Shown: positions 5,519 to 10,001 of the stretch, in pieces
Layout of the letters: each line of letters begins with the position of its first letter
Position numbering within the stretch: position 1 is the first letter of the stretch
DNA from: an uncultured Leucobacter sp.
GTDB taxonomy: Bacteria; Actinomycetota; Actinomycetes; Actinomycetales; Microbacteriaceae
Direction: 5' to 3'
NCBI GenBank assembly: GCA_937872275.1
Contig: CALMSE010000228.1
Location: forward strand, 1-10,001
Length of the DNA: 10,001 bases
Position numbers and translations under genes: made by a program
Notes under the pieces: generated by a model
Database searches by the model: none
Told to the model about the DNA's origin: nothing
Seen by the model: the letters and a program-made list of their open reading frames with translations, nothing else

Positions 5519-8500
5519 CTACTCCTCGATGACGAGCAGCAGGTCGCCGGCCTCCACGCCGCGGGCGCCGCTGAACGCGACCCGGGCGACGCGGCCGTCG
5601 AGCGGCGCCGTGATGCCCGCCTCCATCTTCATCGCCTCGATCGTGGCGACCACCTGGCCCGCCTCGACCCGGTCGCCCGCGGAGACCTTCACCGTGACCG
5701 TGCCGGAGAAGGGCGCGGCGACGTGGCCCGGAACGCCGCGATCCGCCTTCTCGGCGATCTCGGCGGTGACCGTGATCCGCTCATCCTTGACGAAGACCGG
5801 CCGCAGCTGGCCGTTCACCCGCACCATGACGGTGCGCAGGCCCTTGTCGTCGGCCTCGCCGATCGCCTCGAGCCCCACGTAGAGGCGCACGCCGCGGTCG
5901 AGGTCGACCGCGTGCTCGGAGCCGGCCTCGAGCCCGTAGAGGTAGTCGCCCGTGTCGAGCACCGAGAGATCGCCGAACTTCTCGCGCGTCGCCGCGTACT
6001 GCGCCGTGGGGCCGGGGAAGAGCAGGCGGTTGAGCGTGGTGCGGCGCTCCGCGCTCGTACCGTCGAGCAGGGCCGCATCGGCGTCGGAGACCGGGGCGAC
6101 CTCGATCGAGACCTCGCGCCCGGCCAGCACGCGCGAGCGGAAGGGCTCGGGCCAGCCGCCCGGGATCTCGCCGAGTTCTCCGGCGAGGAAGCCCACCACC
6201 GAGTCGGGCACGTCGTAGCGCTCGGGATTCGCCTCGAAGTCGGCGGGGTCGGCGTCCACCGCCGCGAGGTGGAGCGCCAGGTCGCCGACCACCTTCGACG
6301 AGGGGGTCACCTTCGGGATGCGCCCCAGGATGCGGTCGGCCGCGGCGTACATGTTCTCGATCTTCTCGAAGTTGTCGGCGAGCCCCAGGGCGATGGCCTG
6401 CTGGCGCAGGTTCGAGAGCTGGCCGCCGGGGATCTCGTGCGTGTAGACGCGCCCCGTGGGCGAGGGGAGGCCCGACTCGAAGGGGCGGTAGGTCGTGCGC
6501 ACCGCGTCCCAGTAGGGTTCGAGTTCGTAGACCGCATCGGCGTCGAGGCCGGTGTCGCGCTCGGTGTCGGCGAGCGCTGCGACGAGAGCCGAGAGCGAGG
6601 GCTGCGAAGTCGTGCCGGCCATCGGGGCCGAGGCCGCGTCGACCGCGTCGACGCCGGCCTGCGCCGCGGCGAGCAGCGTCGCGAGCTGGCCGCCCGGGGT
6701 GTCGTGCGTGTGCAGGTGCACCGGCAGGTCGAAGCGCTCGCGCAGCGCGGCGACGAGCTTCGCCGCCGCCGAGGGGCGCAGGAGCCCCGCCATGTCCTTG
6801 ATCGCGAGGACGTGGGCCCCGGATTCGACGATGCGCTCGGCCAGGCGCAGGTAGTAGTCGAGCGTGTACTTGTCCTCCGCCGGGCTCAGCAGATTGCCCG
6901 TGTACGACATCGCGACCTCGGCGACCGCGGTACCGGTCTCGCGCACCGCGTCGATCGCGACCCGCATCTGGTTCACGTCGTTGAGCGCGTCGAAGATCCG
7001 GAAGATGTCGATGCCGGTCTCCGCCGCCTCCTTCACGAAGGCCTGAGCGACCTTGGCCGGGTACGGGGTGTAGCCCACGGTGTTCTGACCGCGCAGCAGC
7101 ATCTGGATCGGCACGTTCGGCATGGCTTCGCGCAGCCCCGCGAGCCGCTCCCAGGGGTCCTCGGCGAGGAAGCGCAGGGCCACGTCGTAGGTCGCGCCGC
7201 CCCAGGCCTCGACCGAGAGGAGCTGCGGGGTGAGGCGCGCGACGTAGGGGGCCGCCGCGATCAGGTCCTTCGAGCGCACCCGGGTGGCCAGCAGGCTCTG
7301 GTGCGCATCGCGGAAGGTCGTCTCGGTGACGGCCAGCGCGGTCTGCGCGCGCAGTGCCCTCGCGAAGCCCTCCGGGCCCAGTTCGAGCAGCCGCTGCCGG
7401 TTTCCCGCCGGAGGCGTCGCGTCGAGGTCGACGACGGGCAGCTTCACCGCGGGGTCTACCGCTCCGGGCCGGGGGCCGTTGGGCTGGTTCACCGTGACGT
7501 CGGCGAGGTACTGCAGCACGCGCGTGGCGCGATCCTGCGGGCGGTTCAGGGTGAGCAGCTCGGGCCGCTCGCCGATGAACGCGGTGCTGACGTCGCCGGC
7601 CTGGAAGTCGGGATCGTCGAGCACGGCCTGCAGGAAGGGGATGTTCGTGGCCACGCCGCGGATGCGGAACTCGGCGAGGGCGCGGCGGGCCCGCACGACG
7701 GCGGCCTCGAAGTCCCGCCCGCGGCAGGTGAGCTTCGCGAGCATGGAGTCGAAGTGGGGGCTGATGTGCGCGCCGGGGTTGATCGTGCCGCCGTCGAGGC
7801 GCACGCCGCCGCCGCCGGGCGAGCGGTAGGTGGTGATGCGGCCCAGGTCGGGGCGGAAGTCGTTCGCCGGATCCTCGGTGGTGATGCGGCACTGCAGCGC
7901 AGCACCGCGCAGCTGGATGCGATCCTGCGTGAGCCCCAACTCCTCCAGCGTCTCCCCCGCGGCGATGCGCATCTGCGCCTGCACGAGGTCGACGTCGGTG
8001 ACCTCCTCGGTCACCGTGTGCTCCACCTGGATGCGCGGGTTCATCTCGATGAAGACGTGCTCCCCGGCGCGGGGGCCCTCGGTGTCGAGCAGGAACTCGA
8101 CCGTGCCGGCGTTCTCGTAGCCGATCGACTTCGCGAAGGCGATGGCGTCGCGGGTCAGGGCGTCGCGGGTGGCGGTGTCGAGGTTCGGCGCGGGGGCGAT
8201 CTCGACGACCTTCTGGTGGCGGCGCTGCACCGAGCAGTCGCGCTCGTAGAGGTGCACGGTCGCTCCCGTGCGATCCGCGAGCACCTGCACCTCGATGTGG
8301 CGGGGCCGCAGCACCGCCTGCTCGATGAACATCGTCGGGTCCCCGAAGGCGCTGTCGGCCTCGCGCATGGCGCTCTCGAGCGCGTCGCGCAGCTCCTCCG
8401 GGCGCTCCACGCGCCGCATGCCGCGCCCGCCGCCGCCGGCGACCGCCTTGGCGAAGACCGGGAAGCCGATCTCCTCGGCCCCGGCGATGAGCGCCTCGAC

Positions 8501-8920
8501 ATCGGTCGAGGGCGGGGTGCTCCGCAGTACGGGGACGCCCGCGGCGATGGCGTGCTCCTTCGCGGCCACCTTGTTGCCGGCCATCTCGAGGGCGGCCTTG
8601 CCCGGGCCGATGAAGGTGATGCCGGCCTCGGCGGCGGCCGCCGCGAGCTCGGGGTTCTCGCTGAGGAAGCCGTACCCCGGGTAGATCGCGTCGGCGCCGC
8701 ATTCCTTCGCGACGCGCACGATCTCCTGCACGTTCAGGTAGGCCCGCACCGGGTGGCCCTCGGTGCCGATCTGGTAGGCCTCGTCGGCCTTCAGGCGATG
8801 CAGCGAGTTGCGATCCTCATAGGGGAAGACCGCCACGGTGCGCGCGCCGAGCTCGTACGCCGCGCGGAAGGCTCGGATCGCGATCTCGCCGCGGTTGGCG
8901 ACCAGGATCTTCTTGAACAT
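5519..8920 (-). CDS. pyc: Pyruvate carboxylase, single-chain biotin enzyme
   Basis: This cytoplasmic enzyme carboxylates pyruvate to oxaloacetate using ATP, bicarbonate and covalent biotin, refilling the TCA cycle. The protein has 1133 residues, the normal full length (C. glutamicum Pyc is about 1140). Domains in order: biotin carboxylase (about 1-455), with the glycine-rich AGGGGRGMRR lid (161-170), the EMNPRIQVEH active-site block (292-301) and the HQKVVEIAPAP segment (235-245); carboxyltransferase (about 530-830), with FRDAHQS (D538), the AIKDM lysine K708 that becomes carbamylated, and the metal ligands H737 and H739 in HLHTHD; the linking allosteric part; and a biotin carrier domain (about 1065-1133), with biotinyl-lysine K1098 in EAMKME. 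No key residue is missing. The start is ATG 8920-8918 with GAGGGAG just upstream, and MFKKILVANRGE is the usual N-terminus. An upstream in-frame start at 9046 would run through the promoter and operator-like palindrome and is rejected. def follows after 4 bp. The gene diverges from the ParA gene. Confidence 0.98.
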   Translation of the reverse strand: MFKKILVANRGEIAIRAFRAAYELGARTVAVFPYEDRNSLHRLKADEAYQIGTEGHPVRAYLNVQEIVRVAKECGADAIYPGYGFLSENPELAAAAAEAGITFIGPGKAALEMAGNKVAAKEHAIAAGVPVLRSTPPSTDVEALIAGAEEIGFPVFAKAVAGGGGRGMRRVERPEELRDALESAMREADSAFGDPTMFIEQAVLRPRHIEVQVLADRTGATVHLYERDCSVQRRHQKVVEIAPAPNLDTATRDALTRDAIAFAKSIGYENAGTVEFLLDTEGPRAGEHVFIEMNPRIQVEHTVTEEVTDVDLVQAQMRIAAGETLEELGLTQDRIQLRGAALQCRITTEDPANDFRPDLGRITTYRSPGGGGVRLDGGTINPGAHISPHFDSMLAKLTCRGRDFEAAVVRARRALAEFRIRGVATNIPFLQAVLDDPDFQAGDVSTAFIGERPELLTLNRPQDRATRVLQYLADVTVNQPNGPRPGAVDPAVKLPVVDLDATPPAGNRQRLLELGPEGFARALRAQTALAVTETTFRDAHQSLLATRVRSKDLIAAAPYVARLTPQLLSVEAWGGATYDVALRFLAEDPWERLAGLREAMPNVPIQMLLRGQNTVGYTPYPAKVAQAFVKEAAETGIDIFRIFDALNDVNQMRVAIDAVRETGTAVAEVAMSYTGNLLSPAEDKYTLDYYLRLAERIVESGAHVLAIKDMAGLLRPSAAAKLVAALRERFDLPVHLHTHDTPGGQLATLLAAAQAGVDAVDAASAPMAGTTSQPSLSALVAALADTERDTGLDADAVYELEPYWDAVRTTYRPFESGLPSPTGRVYTHEIPGGQLSNLRQQAIALGLADNFEKIENMYAAADRILGRIPKVTPSSKVVGDLALHLAAVDADPADFEANPERYDVPDSVVGFLAGELGEIPGGWPEPFRSRVLAGREVSIEVAPVSDADAALLDGTSAERRTTLNRLLFPGPTAQYAATREKFGDLSVLDTGDYLYGLEAGSEHAVDLDRGVRLYVGLEAIGEADDKGLRTVMVRVNGQLRPVFVKDERITVTAEIAEKADRGVPGHVAAPFSGTVTVKVSAGDRVEAGQVVATIEAMKMEAGITAPLDGRVARVAFSGARGVEAGDLLLVIEE

Positions 8921-8970
8921 GCTGCTCCCTCGAAAGGTTGTGCCCAGGGGAATACGAATGACCAGCGACA

Positions 8971-8976
8971 AGCCTA
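8971..8976 (-). promoter_or_regulatory. Predicted pyc -10 element TAGGCT
   Basis: TAGGCT on the minus strand (AGCCTA on plus) lies about 50 bp upstream of the pyc ATG, with a start point predicted near 8964 and a leader of about 44 nt that includes the GAGGGAG ribosome site. The -35 position (about 8994-8999) falls in the centre of the 28-bp palindrome and has no TTGACA-like match. The promoter may therefore be weak or dependent on a regulator. Confidence 0.5.
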
Positions 8977-8981
8977 CACTG

Positions 8982-9009
8982 GGAAATATCTCGATATCGA
9001 GATATTTCC
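8982..9009. promoter_or_regulatory. Perfect 28-bp palindrome, probable operator of pyc
   Basis: The half-site GGAAATATCTCGAT is followed at once by its exact reverse complement, with no spacer and no mismatch; the symmetry axis lies between 8995 and 8996. The element is strikingly AT-rich for this genome. It covers the predicted -35 and spacer of the pyc promoter and ends about 41 bp before the -35 of the divergent ParA gene. Such a placement would let a dimeric regulator block RNA polymerase at pyc. The inner core TCTCGATATCGAGA looks like a winged-helix (MarR-type) operator, but I cannot name the regulator and none is encoded in the window. It is unlikely to be a terminator, as neither gene ends here. 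Confidence 0.75.
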
Positions 9010-9011
9010 GG

Positions 9012-9023
9012 CCCGAATTCGGG
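9012..9023. promoter_or_regulatory. Second palindrome (12 bp) beside the pyc operator
   Basis: CCCGAATTCGGG is a perfect 12-bp palindrome starting 3 bp after the 28-bp element. Its axis (9017/9018) is exactly 22 bp from the axis of the larger palindrome, about two helical turns. It shares little sequence with the larger one, so a second weaker site for the same protein is only a possibility, and a chance palindrome in GC-rich DNA cannot be excluded. Confidence 0.35.
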
Positions 9024-9050
9024 GCGGTGAGTACCGGGTCGCGCACTCCT

Positions 9051-9080
9051 TTGAACTTCCAGGCAGCCCCCCTCTAAACT
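9051..9080 (+). promoter_or_regulatory. ParA-gene promoter giving a leaderless mRNA
   Basis: TTGAAC (9051-9056) and TAAACT (9075-9080) are separated by 18 bp and match the housekeeping sigma factor consensus well. The -10 ends 6 nt before GTG 9087, so transcription should begin at or next to the start codon. No Shine-Dalgarno sequence exists upstream of that GTG, which fits a leaderless transcript, a common type in actinobacteria. Confidence 0.7.
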
Positions 9081-9086
9081 TAAGTC

Positions 9087-10001
9087 GTGCATGTACTCAG
9101 CGTGAGCTCCCTCAAAGGCGGCGTCGGCAAGACCACGGTCGCCCTCGGACTGGCATCCGCGTCCTTCTCGCGAGGGCTGCGCACGCTCGTGGTCGACCTC
9201 GACCCGCAGTCCGACGCCTCCACCGGCCTCGATGTGAACCCCGAGGGGTATGCCAACATCGCCGACGTGCTGGAGAGCCCCAAGGAGAAGACGGTCCGCC
9301 AGGCGATCGCGCCGAGCGGCTGGAACCAGCACCACGAGGGGTCGATCGACCTCCTCGTCGGCAGCCCCTCCGCGATCAACTTCGACGGCCCCCATCCCAC
9401 CGTGCGCGAGATCTGGAAGCTGGAGGAGGCGCTCGCGAGCGTCGAGTCCGAGTACGATCTCGTGATCATCGACTGCGCCCCCTCCCTGAACGCCCTCACG
9501 CGCACCGCGTGGGCAGCCAGCGACCGCGTGCTCGTGGTCGCCGAGCCGGGGCTGTTCTCGGTCTCCGCGGCGGACCGCGCGCTGCGCGCGATCGAGGAGA
9601 TCCGGCGCGGCGTGAGCCCGCGCCTGCAGCCCCTCGGCATCCTCATCAATCGCACCCGCCCGCAGTCGATGGAGCATCAGTTCCGCATCCGCGAGCTGAA
9701 GGAGATGTTCGGGCCGCTCGTGCTCAGCCCGCAGCTGCCCGAGCGCACCTCGCTGCAGCAGGCTCAGGGCGCGGCGAAGCCCGTGCACATGTGGCCGGGC
9801 GAGCACGCGCAGGAGATGGCGGGCTACTTCGACGACGTGCTCGACCAGGTGCTGCAGTCCATGCAGCCGGGCGAGGGCACCGGCTCGACCGGCGGTGCGG
9901 CGAGGCCGGCGGCCACCGTGGCCTTCGCCGAGGAGCGCAGTTCGGGCGTCCCGATCGTCGCGGTCGACGTCGAGGCCGCGAACGAGCACGGAGCCGACGA
10001 G
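9087..10001 (+). CDS. ParA/MinD-family ATPase (Soj-like), cut at right edge
   Basis: This is a deviant-Walker P-loop ATPase of the ParA/MinD type, which usually cycles between ATP dimer and monomer on DNA or membrane to position cargo such as chromosomes, plasmids or division proteins. The visible 305 codons show the signature KGGVGKTT (10-17, with signature Lys10 and Walker A Lys15), the DLDPQSDAS switch I block (37-45) and Walker B LVIIDCAPS (125-133, Asp129). The ATPase core ends near residue 250. It is followed by an Ala/Gly/Glu-rich, probably flexible tail that is still open at the window end. The start is GTG 9087: an in-frame TAA lies at 9081-9083 and the Walker A begins nine codons later, so no other start fits well. 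No parB and no parS-like site are visible, so a role in chromosome segregation is not shown. An orphan ParA, like the division-linked PldP of corynebacteria, is an alternative. It is divergent from pyc. The cargo is unknown. Confidence 0.9.
   Translation, partial: MHVLSVSSLKGGVGKTTVALGLASASFSRGLRTLVVDLDPQSDASTGLDVNPEGYANIADVLESPKEKTVRQAIAPSGWNQHHEGSIDLLVGSPSAINFDGPHPTVREIWKLEEALASVESEYDLVIIDCAPSLNALTRTAWAASDRVLVVAEPGLFSVSAADRALRAIEEIRRGVSPRLQPLGILINRTRPQSMEHQFRIRELKEMFGPLVLSPQLPERTSLQQAQGAAKPVHMWPGEHAQEMAGYFDDVLDQVLQSMQPGEGTGSTGGAARPAATVAFAEERSSGVPIVAVDVEAANEHGADE

Noticed and set aside
5781..8702. A 973-codon frame inside pyc on the same strand
   Set aside because: The translation is Arg/Ala/Gly/Pro repeats typical of a shifted frame of a GC-rich gene. 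Pyc itself is intact from end to end with all active-site residues.
8982..9009. The 28-bp palindrome as a parS partition site for the adjacent ParA gene
   Set aside because: It does not resemble the conserved bacterial parS (TGTTTCACGTGAAACA) and no parB is present. Its position over the pyc promoter fits an operator better.
8921..9046. An N-terminal extension of pyc starting at 9046
   Set aside because: The extra 42 residues are not seen in the family, would be encoded by the promoter and palindromes, and the ATG at 8920 has a good ribosome site.
8817..9989. A 390-codon minus-strand frame across the ParA gene and the pyc promoter
   Set aside because: It is antisense to a clear ParA ATPase and out of frame with pyc. 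It would run through the palindromes and both promoters.
1..10001. Insertion sequences, phage genes, CRISPR repeats, tRNA or rRNA genes
   Set aside because: I saw no transposase, integrase, spaced direct repeats or structured-RNA signatures. All sizable stretches are accounted for by seven housekeeping genes.

Overview
The window is high-GC DNA with dense coding, frequent GTG starts and SD-type ribosome binding sites. The gene content points to a high-GC Gram-positive bacterium (Actinomycetota). A Micrococcales/Microbacteriaceae-type host is my inference from the protein sequences and gene order. I see no mobile element, CRISPR array, tRNA, rRNA or sign of recent transfer. It reads as a chromosomal housekeeping region.

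Layout: (1) 1-889 (+) is the C-terminal part of a membrane-anchored PASTA-domain Ser/Thr kinase (PknL-like), cut by the left edge. (2) 902-2266 (-) is a class II DAHP synthase (aroG), convergent with the kinase. (3) 2331-3014 (-) is a PlsC-type acyltransferase, upstream of aroG on the same strand. (4) 3175-5007 (+) is a long-chain acyl-CoA synthetase (FadD15-like), divergent from plsC. (5) 5023-5514 (-) is a peptide deformylase. (6) 5519-8920 (-) is a complete single-chain pyruvate carboxylase, 4 bp upstream of def. (7) 9087-10001 (+) is a ParA/MinD-type ATPase, divergent from pyc and cut by the right edge.

How the genes fit together: kinase, aroG, plsC and fadD15 occur in the same relative order in Mycobacterium tuberculosis (Rv2176, Rv2178c, Rv2182c, Rv2187, from memory), so this half looks like an old actinobacterial gene neighbourhood. 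The acyl-CoA synthetase makes activated acyl chains and the acyltransferase puts acyl chains on lysophosphatidate. The two are transcribed from one shared 160-bp region. Pyc supplies oxaloacetate from pyruvate and appears to form a two-gene operon with def.

The most informative non-coding stretch is 8921-9086 between pyc and the ParA gene. It holds a perfect 28-bp palindrome over the predicted -35 region of pyc, a second 12-bp palindrome centred 22 bp away, and a promoter placed so that the ParA mRNA would be leaderless. I found no convincing undescribed multi-gene system here. The pyc/parA control region is the best lead. No gene-free stretch exceeds 300 bases.
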